A stretch of DNA of 64,000 nucleotides from Nemopilema nomurai (lineage: Eukaryota; Cnidaria; Scyphozoa; Rhizostomeae; Rhizostomatidae): NCBI GenBank assembly GCA_003864495.1, contig ML133478.1, positions 1,663,606 to 1,727,605 of the forward strand, read 5' to 3'. Made by a program: the position numbers and the translations under genes. Every line of letters begins with the position of its first letter. The first letter of the stretch is position 1. The notes below the pieces were generated by a model. That model saw only the letters and a program-made list of their open reading frames with translations. It searched no databases and was not told the origin of the DNA. Shown here one piece after another: positions 11,501 to 23,700 of this stretch.

Positions 11501-14500
11501 TTGTTATGCTCATTAACTTCTTCTTGCTCTTCTGTTTCATCTTGTAAAGGTTTCATCTTTTGTGACGTAGCACTTTTATAACCCCATTTATTGATACAGT
11601 ATTTGAACCTTTTTTAGTGCACAGAAAGTGTTGATTTACCACAAGTTCAGTTCAATTTCGTGAACATCAGTGACCTGGAGAATGTCAACAAGGACGCAAT
11701 AGTGGGTGAGATATCAATAAACCTCATCTCTCTAGAAACTACATATCAATGTGTTTGCCCATCTTATATCCGGTATACTATTACGATCTATTGTTTTCTG
11801 AAGTAGCAAGTGTAAAAATGATTTCTTTACTCTAGATGTGATTGGAGTCGTAAAAAGTGCACAAGATGTTGTCCAGATTACAACACGAACCACCAACAAA
11901 CAAGTAAATTTCCTTTATCAAGAATATATGTGTGGAATAAGCAGTTGATTTTTAAAGACTTGTACTTTGGTTGTATGTTCTATAGATATTTAATATAGCG
12001 CTATAAAGAATACAATTATATCTCCCTTTAAAAGAGTTGTCTTATCTTCCAGCAGCTCGCAAATAGTACTGTTTTGAGCTGTCCTTAAGGCTCTCTCTCC
12101 TTTTATTCATACTGTTTTTACCCCAAATATATGACATAATTTCTATCTTGTTTTTGCTATGATAGGTTTCCAAAAGAGACATCAACGTGGTTGATCGGTC
12201 TGAAGCATGTGTCAATGTTACTCTCTGGGGAGATCAGGTAGGACAGTTGGCGCTTACCGTAAAAACTCTATTAGGTATCGGGTCTTTCATACCTGGAATT
12301 TGTCAGTCTTAGAGGCCGGGGCTTATTAAAGAAAGAGGCTTTTTAAAATTTAAAGTAAAAATACACTGCCGTGTGTCCATGGCAAAGACTGTTGGAGACA
12401 TTAGAAGTACACTTGAAATTAGAAATTTGAAAGATAAAAAATAAAAGCATTACACCCTATCACTCAACTCTCACGTTTAGCGCTTTTTGACAACTTTGTT
12501 TACGGTATTCTAGCAGCTATAACTCACAGTAATGGTTTTCCATAAAGAAGACGGTTCTATCTCTAGCTCTGGTGCAAAGAAGGCCTAGACATACGACCAA
12601 TGTTCCCTTCCCAGTGTGGGAACTACATGAAAAAATATGCAATCTACGACACACCCGGCTACTTATTTGAGCAATGCTGTCATTGAATTTTATTCAAATA
12701 ACTTACTGTTATCGAGCTTCGACAGAAAGCGTATAACCAAATCGCAAAAATTGCTGAGTCATTCTGCTAGCTTCGCCAATCTGATTGGCTGTCAAGCAAA
12801 CTGCACACATGATGCTGTAACCTCGCAGTTGTCTGATCACATGAAAACAATTTTATCACATGGAAACAGACAAAGCCCCGCCCATGGATTTATCATGACT
12901 CAATGCCTTTAGAACCGTCTTACCGCTTCATCATTATTTGCTTTAGCAAATCTTTTCCATTGCTAGGCTGAAACGTTCGATGAACATATGAATACGAGCC
13001 CGGTCGTTGCAGTGAAAGGAGCCAAGGTTTCTGATTTTGGAGGTATGTTCACCTGACGTCATTAATAGCAAGCTTTCTCATGTAGTTGATACTTAATGCT
13101 GTGAAAATAGAGCTTTCATGCCCTGATCTAATTTTTCTGCAATTATACAAACATCACCTTCCTTATGCTCTTTCTTCAGTATCTTTAAAATTAGCAACGT
13201 TATAGTAAACAAGTTATAAAGAAGGAAATATAACTTTTTGTCACACTTCCTCTTTGTCACATTTCCTACCGTTTGTCACACTTCCCCTTTGTCACATTTC
13301 CTACCCTTTGTCACATTTCCTACCCTTTGTCACACTTCCCCTTTGTCAAAATTCCCTCTTCTAACCGACAATCGCTTTCCCTTAGGACGGTCTCTTTCCG
13401 TGATGAATAGCAGCGTGTTTCACGTCAATCCTGATATCCCAGAAGCCCATGCGCTACGAGGATGGTACGATTTACGAATTTTTAGGCTTTATTTTCTGCA
13501 CTATTATCAAACTCTTTTTCTCAATTATGTACCCATATACGATTTTCTTGAAGTGGCAAGCGATATCCGAGGTTTGCTTTTCTTTTCTTTAGAGACTTTA
13601 GAGCATTTGGAGAATTGTGTCTTCGTTCTGTGGACTTGCAGGCATAAATTTGGCTCTTTGTTCCGCGTCCTTCCAATAAGGATTTTGTTTACTAGTATCT
13701 GCAAATGCTTACATCCTTTTGCAACTTGTTCTAGGTACGACAAAGTTGGCAAAGATGCTGGCGTGAAGTCTCTTTCTGGGCAACGAACAGAAGGAGGTAA
13801 ACGGTTTTTGAAATTTTTTAAATTCTGAATTGCATGGCTTTCTGTATACAGTTCATCATTACCCAATGGTTGCTTCATCATAGAAATTCAGTTTTTAGCC
13901 TGAGTTGTCGATTTGGAAAGGATTTAAATAAGTATCAAAACTTAAATTCTTCAGTATTGAAACAGAGGTCGTTGTATCTAGAAGATGTTGCATCTATATT
14001 GGAGAAGAATTTTAGATACTTTAGTTGATAACTTTGTGTATGTTGTGAAGATGCAATTCGTCCTACCCGAATTTTGCGCACTTCATGTCGTATGTGTTAC
14101 TGAATTGGCCGATATATTGTTCAAATCTTGTAGTTTCACCAACAATATAATTATCAGGTATATCCGGACAGTTCAAAACACTGGCACAAATGAAAGAGGA
14201 GAATCTTGGAATGGGTGACAAAGTGAGTCCCGGTTTTTTCATAGTTTTATGTATTGGAGCATGCTGCAGCAAAGTATAACAGAAAATGTAACAAAATTTC
14301 TCTATCAGCTTTAGCGACCAGATTAAAATTGAGATGTTTAGATTTTGTCAGTTTTTGCTCATTCACAAATGTTTTAAAAGAATCAAATATGGTTTTGTCA
14401 CGATAATTATACGGAACCAATGTTTTATTTTTAGCCTGACTATTTCTCGACTAGAGCATCCGCCATTTTCTTCAAAAAGGAAAACTGCTTGTACAAGGTA

Positions 14501-16533
14501 AAAGTTTTCTTTAATTCACAAATGGTCTTTGTTGTTGCACAATCAACACTTTGTTATATTCTAACCTGCTATCAATATATTCAAGTTAAATTAGCCCCAC
14601 AACACCACGAATAGTATTGTCACCATATATAAGCCGTTTATCCTAGATGAAGAACTTTTTGCAATGATAACCCGAATCTTATTAGAAGATTGGGATCGGG
14701 GTAAATGCTTTAAAATATATTTACCTTTTATAGCCCGATATGTATTCAAGTTTCATGGTCTGAGTTGTCTACACCCGTAATCTTTTTTATTTTAATTCAA
14801 ACGTTGAAAGTATTTTGTGTATAAGCTTGCATCTTGAATGTCCGTGAAACCTAGTCTTCCTTTGCGATTTCATTGGTCGCTGCTCCGATTTCTAGCTGCT
14901 GGGAAGCAAACTCCAGCTCGAGTATTTAACTACCCGCTCGAGCAACTTTTAATAATTCATTACTACATCTTGCGAACTGTATTTCATTAGGCCTGTCCAA
15001 GTGATGAATGCAACAAGAAAGTTGTCGACGAAGGCGACCAATTTCGATGTGAAAAGTGCAACCGGCTCTACCCTGATTTCCAGTATCGACTGATCCTAGG
15101 GGTGAGAATGCTAAGACTAGTTCATTTTTCCTGCATTCTTCATCTACCTCTTTATAACTCTGTATTCTCAATTTTGTCCCACCCAGTTCTTAGTCCAGTG
15201 ATTTTAATATTTTTGTAATTATTTAAACAGCAGATGGTTGTCAGCAAAGAGGTAGCGAGCTTTTGCTTTTTTGCCATATGGTAGCTTCCTATATACTCAA
15301 AGGTTGAAAGGCAAATTTCATTGCCTGTACAACAGTTTTCGTCTAGACTACCATGCTCAATCTCTCACTCACAACAATGACACTTACTCGTGTCAAAACT
15401 TTTTAACGGACGCCTTTTGCATTTTCAATGTCTTATTTTTGTCTAATTCTCTCAATTAGGCTCTGTTCCATTGCTTGGGAAGTCTAAATAGAATTTTAGA
15501 CCAAAATTTACCTGTTTTTGCAGACCAATATTTGCGACTCAACAGGAAGTCAATGGGTCACTTGTTTCCAAGATAGTGGTGAACAAATTCTAGGAACGAC
15601 TGCCCAGGAAGTTGGACGCATGAAGGAGAACGTAAGCGCTCGATCTTCCTCAGTTCAAAATAGTCTTTGTTAAAACCCAAGCGCTGAAGCGCCGTGTCTC
15701 GTCAACTTGAGATCTTGGCTATTCATATTTCTTCCAGAGTAGCTGATAGTAATTTATCATGTAATTGTAAGCTGCTTAATTATTTGATTAAGTTGTCGCT
15801 GTTGTCTTATCTATACTTTTTAGTGGGCTACCAAGAAAATTTATTTTTCAGTTAACGGTGCTTAAAAACATTACTCGTTTACTCAGTGTTAAAAAATCTT
15901 TTTAGATGGTTGTGTTCTTTGATTCCAAAACAAAATTTTCTGTCCGTTGATGATTTGGTAAGAAAGGATTGAGATTCACTGTAAAAAAGAGTTGCCATGA
16001 TTAAAAATCACTTCTTTTATTCAGGACGAGAAGGCATTCGAAGATCTATTTGCAGAGGCTTCCTTCAAAATGTACAACCTCAAACTTCGTGCCAAAGTCG
16101 ACACATACAACGTATGTATTACTATTTACGTATTATGTATGTATGTATTACTATTTAACTCTGTCATGTTTGGGCTTTCAAACAGCCGTACAAGTTGTTA
16201 TTTCATATTCAAAATAAAGGAAACTCTTTCAAAGTTCCTTGTTTTGCTGTTGTGCGAATATTAATTTTGTGCATATAAATTTTGCGCATATAAATTTTGC
16301 GCATATAAATTTTGCGCATGCGTGTAATGTTGTTTATCAAAGTTAACTTGCTTATTACTGTTGCTTATCCATGACTGTCTTATGTTTTCCATGTCAAGTC
16401 ATACATCCATTTAATACCTATACTTCAGGACGAATCAAGGCTCAAGGTCATTTGCTCCAATCTCTCACCTGTCGACTTCCGTGCCGACTCCCAAAAACTG
16501 TTGGATGAGATCCAGAAGCTGGAGAAAATGTGA
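5552..16533 (+). CDS. RPA1: replication protein A 70 kDa DNA-binding subunit (24 coding exons, 632 aa)
   Basis: The large subunit of the RPA heterotrimer binds single-stranded DNA in replication, repair and recombination in the nucleus. Coding exons: 5552-5587, 6655-6711, 6905-6948, 7157-7191, 7550-7658, 8094-8227, 8424-8489, 8989-9064, 9954-10034, 10162-10264, 10831-10899, 11228-11332, 11618-11705, 11836-11903, 12166-12237, 12967-13042, 13386-13464, 13735-13796, 14158-14222, 14435-14497, 14991-15101, 15524-15631, 16025-16111, 16429-16533. All boundaries are GT-AG with matching phases; they sum to 1899 bases, 632 aa (human 616). Domains: N-terminal protein-interaction OB fold about 1-115, flexible linker to about 203, DBD-A about 204-305 (Ser-Leu-Thr-Pro-Tyr-Gln start), DBD-B about 310-435, DBD-C about 455-632. 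The DBD-C zinc site is intact as Cys498, Cys503, Cys516, Cys519. The start was chosen because LSTGVIK after the ATG aligns with the human N-terminus. A possible AATAAA lies at 17438-17443. Confidence 0.96.
12548..12921. mobile_element. 374-bp terminal-inverted-repeat element (MITE-like) in RPA1 intron 15
   Basis: The 12-mer AAGACGGTTCTA at 12548-12559 is repeated as its exact reverse complement TAGAACCGTCTT at 12910-12921. The enclosed 350 bases have no coding potential that I can support. No clear target-site duplication is visible, so the class is unknown. A related AAGACGGTT occurs near 16852. Confidence 0.55.
13237..13357 (+). repeat. minisatellite, 7 units of 16 or 19 bp, in RPA1 intron 16
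   Basis: Seven imperfect copies of TTTGTCACAYTTCCY are present, some extended by three bases (TAC-type), in the length order 16-19-16-19-19-16-16. The array is pyrimidine-rich and ends 28 bases before exon 17 (13386), so it supplies part of the sequence upstream of that acceptor. It creates long but meaningless open frames. Confidence 0.85.
16264..16323 (+). repeat. four tandem 15-bp units in RPA1 intron 23
   Basis: ATTTTGTGCATATAA is followed by two copies of ATTTTGCGCATATAA and a last copy ending GCGCATGCGT. Simple tandem repeat; the last unit fortuitously makes an NRF1-like GCGCATGCG. Confidence 0.8.
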
Positions 16534-17736
16534 TGCAAGCAGATAACAGAACAGACTCAAAATTGTTAATTTGCGCTGTATTTTTATTAAGAGTTATCAA
16601 CTGAGACAGTTTCTGTTTTGTTCCAATCAGCTACGGTTGCAATGCTCCCATTAATGTAATCGAGTTGTGTGTCTATGTATGGTCACGTGGTATTATCGAA
16701 CTGTTGTTTTGCAGTTCACTGGTGACGTCAAAGCTTATATATAGCTTTGTCATGCAATCGTGTTAGCAAGGATACTCGTTTGATTTCCAATCATGATAAT
16801 TTATATAATATTGAAAACATGTTCGCGACTTGTTGCAGTATTAGTCGCCTATAAGACGGTTATCAGTGTAGAAAATTTATCATTTGAAAGGGTTTTTCAT
16901 CAACTGTGTCCGAAAAAGTATTTCCGCCAATTTAACGTATCAAGACGTTTGCAATTTTAAAGCCATAAATTGTATTTATTCAAACTGTGAAAGGTCTAAT
17001 TTTTGGTTTCGGGAATTTAACTGTTTGCTGCCTTTTTGTAGCTTCGTAAATCATATTAGGTGCAAAAACACAATCGGGGAAGGGTTTGTGGTAAGGAAAT
17101 CAGAGTCATTTTATCAAAATAGTTCGCTGTACACATCCAGAAATGTAGTAAAGTTCACGTGTAGATAGGACAGCTTCCTTTTGGTTATGTGTGCTATAGT
17201 GTTGTATTCTGTAAATCGTTGCCAATCAATGAATTTGTCACACGCTGATCCTTTTCACTCTGTTTCTTTTGTTCCCTTTCGTCGGATCTTTCTTTTGGTA
17301 AAGCTTGTATTGGAGATTTCATTCACAATTTTCATTTCTCGGGAATGAAAAGGCTGAGCAAAGTTTCTTCTTTTTAAGATAATGTTAGCACATTTGAAAA
17401 CGGCGAAAAACGCATTTAAGAACATTTAAGTCCGCAGAATAAACTTTGCCTTCCAGTGTCATGATCACTATCATTAGTTTGTGGGGAGGAAAAAGTAAAT
17501 TACTTGCCTTGAAGTACTGGTTAAGCAAACTTTAATTAGAGTCAACATTAGCAATAAGTTGAAAGCTGGAAGGCTTGCGGAATGAAAATAATGCCTACAA
17601 ATTTAGGACAAGGCGAAGCTCCGCAGAGAAGACCTGGCGGAGGAGATTTTTCTTGGTAATGCTGATAGCATGGCTCATGGCTGCCGCGGTTCTTGAGCGA
17701 TGGTGAATTATCTGTTCTGTTCTCGCCAGGTGAAGA
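16534..17736 (+). other. RPA1-ADO intergenic region with RPA1 3' UTR and ADO 5' leader
   Basis: No complete gene seen. From about 17570 the sequence becomes GC-richer and exon-like. An ATG at 17588 begins a short frame ending in TGG TAA near 17660. A pyrimidine-rich acceptor (GTTCTCGCCAG) sits 8 bases before the ADO ATG, and a GTAATG donor-like site is at about 17660. I read this as a 5' leader exon carrying an upstream ORF and a leader intron of about 70 bases. It could instead be the last exon of a small unrecognised gene. Confidence 0.35.
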
Positions 17737-20700
17737 ATGAGTAATATACAAAAGATTGCAAGACAGGCTTTAGTTACATTCAGATCAAAGGACTCTACTG
17801 CATTCGCAAGTAACTTTGAAAATCTGAAATGTCTTGTAAGTATATGTCAGTCTGAAATATTTAGGCCAGAAAGGCTTCCTCCATCAATTTTGCTTTTAAG
17901 CTTTGTTAATGTTTGGATTTTAGAAGAATTTTTTAGGCTATCGACAGAGGAATGTCTGACTGTCCACAGCAATAACCATCATCACGTGTTGTAGGCCAGG
18001 GTTTTAAAGGATGAGGGAGTTTGGGAGGCGGGGCACACTTGGCTTTGTTTATTTTTGTTTTGATTTTTACCGCCGTTCATCAATATTGACAAGAATGACA
18101 TAATGCTGCAGTGAGAGATTTGACTGGTTTAAAGCAAACCAATCTGACTTTTCCTTTCCTAAACGTTATCGAAAAGTATTTTTCCATTCAGGCAAATTCG
18201 ATAAAGCCATCTGATATCCATTTGGAGCTGCCAATCAAGGAACTCAGCCCCACATCAAAGCGTTTTTTTGGGGCACCGGTCTTGTATCTCAGTATTGCAG
18301 AGTCGAGATACTTCACTCTTGGAGTTTTCGTACTGCAGAATGGCGTTTCAATACCGCTACATGATCACCCAGGAATGCATGGCATTTGGTAAGTTTTCAA
18401 TTGTTCAACCAAGCTTATTAGTGGCGCCAATTATTAAGGCACTCCATTGTGCAAATTGAAAAATTATGGAGTGTATAGTTGCCACACTCTGCAGGAGGAC
18501 CCTACTAATGTCTTTGCATTTTTGAGAATATTGTGTGCAGGTAAGAATTCTACCTAGCTCATGAAAGAAGAGTGAGTATGTAGAGAAGACAGTTAAAATT
18601 CCCCAAGATTTTCTTCACTAAAGTATTTTTCAAAAATCAAAAAGGTTAAATCACAAAATGGATTAGGAGATCGAATTTCAAATCATTCTGTTGATTCTGT
18701 TGGTCAGCCATAAACCTTTTGGTAATCAGAATGATATCTTGATCAGTGCATGTTATTGATGTCTAATTAGACTGAGTCCTGATAAAATTAGTAACAAAAA
18801 ATGTATAGTTTGCTATTTTTAGAATCAAGAAAGAATGCTAATGGTAATTTTTTTCTAAGAATGGATAAGTGCTTTCATATCTACTTTCTAAAGCAAGACA
18901 GCATTTTAGTTGAAATAATTTCTTTAGAAGTATGTAATCTTATTTCTGTAATCATGATAAGAAAATTATGATGGCTTAAATATTAGTTCAATTAAATCTT
19001 GCTTGGGCTGAAGTCCTATAGAGACTGACATGCAGTTTTAATCATGTTCTGTTCATATTCAGCAAAGTTCTATATGGTGCTGTGAAAGTGAAAAGTTATG
19101 ACATTGCACAAAGGTTTGTTTCTCACTACCTTTTTATGAAGCAGTTTTATTTGTTTATACTTGTCAAAACTTGTCACATATACCATCTGTATTGGACCAC
19201 ATTAAAGGAATTAGAAACAGAATGCATTTTTAATTTTCAGTTTACACTTGTAGCTCAAGTTTATCATATTTCTATTATTTTACAGCCCGGAAAATGATCA
19301 GAAAACTACTACAGGAAGTAGGATAGTGCTTTTTACTTTTAACCTCCATTCTTCTAAAAGTTTGGTTCTTCATTTCAATACTGAGAGTGACAATGTTAAA
19401 TTTCTGCCAAATAATTGCTATTTTATTATCCAGTATTCAACATACATAACTGTTAAAAAATTTTCTTTCCTTATTGAAATGTTTGCAGTTTTGACAAATT
19501 TGTGGGTCATGGGTATCTGTATTTATAATTTTGCAGCATCAATAGAAATGCATTGACCTGCTCTCTGTTCTGGCAGAAAGCCTCAATGCTTTTAGAGAAA
19601 CAGAGGCAACTCCATGTTGGCAAATAACTCAATTAACTTTATTATAATGAGCATGAGGTCACAATTATTGCATTAAAACATAATATTATTCAAGCATGCT
19701 CACCTTGTTATACTTTTGCAGTATAATCATATTCACTGTTTTACTATGCTGTCTTTTGTTTAAATACATTTATCTTAACACTTCTTGTAATTTCTCCTTT
19801 GTGTTATAACCCTTTTTAATATGCACTGAACCTGATTCATTCATTGCTGGTGACAATTTTGTAAAGAATTGATATTTCATGAAGTCTTTTCTTATATTGT
19901 TTTGCTAGAGAAAGAAATCAAATGCCGATACACTGGCGAAAGAATATTTGATTCTGAGAGTTGGCCTTGTTTATTGTCCCCTGGTCATGGGAATGTTCAT
20001 TCAATTCAATCTGTCAAGTAAGTCACTTTAGCATGTAGAAATTTCTCTAGTTGGTATCAAAGAAATCTTATGGGAAGACCACATAATCTTTTAGTTAATT
20101 TTTCTTATAGCTCTTATAGCTCTTATAGTTGTTTGTCATTGAATATATACTTATCCAAATAATTCCAAGGAAGACAAATATAAAACTGCTGCTACATAAA
20201 TAACTTTATTTTGCATGATGCAATTAATATTTTGCATGCTTTGTGTTAAAGTACATTTGCCAGTCTCCAAAACATTAACTAGGCTAAATAATGAAATAGG
20301 TTTTATCAAAATAGACCAAAAAGCAAAATTTAGTGCATAACTGGCAAACAGTAAAGCAGATGTTAGCAAAGAAATAATAAAGCAGAAATCCGAATTTATA
20401 TGGAAAGATACTAAAATTTCAGTAAGAAATGATCAATAAAAGCAGAAAGAAAGATATGAAAAAATCAGTTGTTCAGCGAGCAATGATTAAGCAACCTTAC
20501 CAGAAATCAACAGTCTAAACACTGCAAGCCATTTCAAGTTCATGGAAAGAAGTTATGTGACAGATGAAGGATTTAGGGATTAAAGAATTAAATTGTTTCA
20601 GTTTGCTTCTGCACTTTATAATTATATAACTCTTCTGTTAAAGACCTGAAGTAGGCATCAACCTTTGACCAGTTTTAATGACATTTTATAGAGTAAACTT

Positions 20701-23700
20701 ATATGTACAATGATAACATAAGATAGTTTAGAAAAAGCGCCATGCAAGACAGGGAAACTCTTAACTGAATCTATAATTGAATAAATAGAAAACACAGCAA
20801 ACTATGTGATATCAAACTATAGAAATTCGTTCGGAACTAAGCTATCAATTATCATACAGCTATTCACGGTTGAAAATATTAGTGTACTAAGTTGTTGTTT
20901 TATTCTTCAAAGACGATGTGATATGATTATGTCTAGTTCCTAACTGATTGAGTCACTGTACTTGTGAATGCTCAAAAGACCAAACTTTACATGGCACTTT
21001 TCTGTGCTGCTTGTTTACGGTGTAGAAAATATTTGCTTTCTGAACTGCGGTCCCAGAAAGAAAAATAAATTTTCCACCCCTGCTTACATTATCTGCCATC
21101 TAGAGTGTTGTTTTTCTCTTTTTTACAGTGGACAGGCTGCGTTTTTAGACATACTGGCACCACCATATGCGACAGGGGTATGTATTTAGCTAATCACTCA
21201 TTTCAGCCATAAATGATATGTATCAAAAGTTGAAAGGTCTTGTGAAAATTGTTTACATGCAACCAAGTATAAAAATTTTGAATAACTAATCATCACTGTG
21301 TTACTGAAGTGCATTTAATGCAATGCCAGACAAGGATTTATTTTCAATATGGTGCAATTTACATGCTTTTTACAAGCATATCATTCTAATGTGAGTGCCA
21401 ACAAGGTGTTACAGAAGTACATTTGAATACTGATTGTCATTTATTGAGCAAAAGAAATGTTACAAACCTGTAATAAGCATTACATAGTTCTTTTACTACA
21501 AATTCCTTTCCTGCTAATATTATCACTATCTTTGTTGCATTGAAATTTAACATCTTTTGTCTCAGGAGAGAGATTGTTCATATTACAAAGAATGTAGCAA
21601 GGTTTGTTGACCCCTTTCACTATTGACAAAGCATTGGTTTTTCTGAGTGGCATTGGATATTAACTAGATTGAAAAGTAAATAACTCAAGAGCTTCAGGCT
21701 TGTGTGTCAGTGAAATTTCATATTGATTAAGCCTACATAGGATTAGCCTACATCAGAATTCTTGCCATTGAGTAGAAGGTAATTGTAAGTTACAAATCAA
21801 ATGTTTGTAGGGTCAATCCACACTGTATGTTTGTTTGATTTACTTTGCGTTCCTGTGTGAAATTTCCAAACTGTATTAATTATGTTTAGCTGTATTACAA
21901 ATTTTGTTTATGTTTTGTTGCGTTAATTATCAATCATTAATTCGTTATTATTTCAGCCATTATCATCAGAAAATGACAGGTTTGTATGATATTAACTTTT
22001 CATTTCCCAAGGTTTTAGTGCTTTAAAGTAAATTTTCAACTCCAATGTTCTAGAATGGTGCAACTTTTTGACTGTCTTGTTTTGTTTTTTACTCTCATTG
22101 CATTTTCAGTAAGTTTACTATAAAGGAAGTAAACATTTTAATGGTAAGGAAATTCACTGCTTATAGCGGAGAAAAGAAGTGTTCACTTAAATTAAATGAA
22201 TGGCTCGCTAATAATACTGGAAAGGTTATTTTCTATAATAAGGTGTCACCTGGTCTGTAATTTAAGCCACGCCCTTGTCAAAACTACGTCCTAAAGCCAC
22301 ACCCTATTGTCGACAAATCTCAACTTTGTAACCCACCCCCCCTCTACAAAAAAGTTTTTGTAGCTCTGCTCCTAATTCTGATCAGCAATATTTGGCTATG
22401 CACTGCTTTTACTAACAGTGCAAGCTATTTCATTGCTAATTACATCATTCAATTCAATTCGATGGCTCGTCGAGATTCCGCAGCCAATGAATTTTTATTG
22501 TGACTCGTTGGTAAGTTTTCATTACCTTTAGTACAGTACTGAAAGCTGACAGCACTAATTCATAAAACTCATACATTCATTTATTCCTTTTTGAGACTAT
22601 CAATTAATGGAATATTCAGTCCTTACTAGGAATAGCGTCGATCGCTCTCGCATGCCTTGGCGCACGCCTTCCTCCCTAGGAGTTCAAGTTATTGCATGCC
22701 TTGTTTTGGCATTAGCGAGATTTTTACTGCCAGTCAATGATTTACCAGCCAACTTTCAAACCCATCATTTGTCCTTTGGTTATATCCGACTTCATCTTAT
22801 TGCATGGTTTCCGTTGTTTACAGTTCAAATCAAATAGGCATAAATTTTTTTTACAAAGCCGAGAAAATTTATATTGCTCACCCATGTTTAATGGTTGTGT
22901 TGTGAATTGATTCTTGTTTTTGGACGGTTTTGAGAAAAAATGGCATCGTTTGCAAAGAAAAGGAAAGGAGCAATGAAGGAATATTGTAATTTTAAACTGT
23001 TTATTCAATATGTTCTTTTCAATTACAAGCAAATAAGATTCTTCCATAAAACATGTCCTTTTTCCAAGCTTTCTCTCACTGCTCTAGCTCAATTTTACAT
23101 ATCTTGTTATTTCTTTTCCTACTTGCTAAATTCTCACATTTTTGGGGGTATTGTCATCCTTTCTGCTCATTATTCCTTTGATTGAGGTTAGACAGTTTCG
23201 ATACACACCAATGCCCTATATTAAGTCAAGATACGCATCTATCGGATTGTCGGATCCGTTAAATTTTCTGTCCAACTCAATATAAATGGGAGTGTACCCC
23301 CCTCCACTATTGCATGTTTGAAATATTCTATGAGTGTGATTGAGCATACTCCTTCAAAATTTTTCCAGTTTGATTTTTCAACCAGATAAGTGTGTTAATT
23401 GGCTTAGAAAATTGCTCAAATAAAAGGCGTTAGTAACGAGTTGGGATTGGTTTCTACTGACTGCATTGCTCAACCTCTATGCGAGCCATAGTTGTCTTAT
23501 TTAACGTGCAGATAACACGGAGCCAGACCGAGAGAGAGAGGGAGATGACGCGTTGCTTGTAGCTCTCTTTCTGACTGACTCACTGGACTTTACAGTTGTA
23601 TTATACTGATTATTCTAAGAATAAATTTACTGACGAGGGAGGAGAGAGGATGATGAAATGGTGATGTAATGGGGATGGAACAGTCTATGCTGGGGAGCGA

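Noticed and set aside
13238..13828. A 196-codon plus-strand frame through RPA1 intron 16 to 18
   Set aside because: It starts in the minisatellite, reads through the real splice sites and shadows exons 17 and 18 in another frame.
15231..15251. A possible 21-base micro-exon between RPA1 exons 21 and 22
   Set aside because: It has AG and GT neighbours and keeps phase, but including it inserts seven residues where the family alignment is gap-free without it.
17588..17662. Short frame upstream of ADO as the last exon of a selenoprotein-like small gene
   Set aside because: Gly/Arg-rich end is suggestive only; no upstream exon or SECIS-like element was found. An upstream ORF in the ADO leader is simpler.
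22110..22143. Use of the upstream GTAAAC in ADO exon 9 as donor
   Set aside because: The later ATG|GTAAGG donor is a better match and gives exact length agreement with the human C-terminus.
22144..22260. Read-through of ADO exon 9 to the TAA at 22258-22260
   Set aside because: It would give a C-terminus unlike the family. Splicing at 22143 to 22475 and then 24467 restores the conserved Pro-Gln-Pro...Cys...Pro-Tyr-x-Gly-Pro end without gaps.
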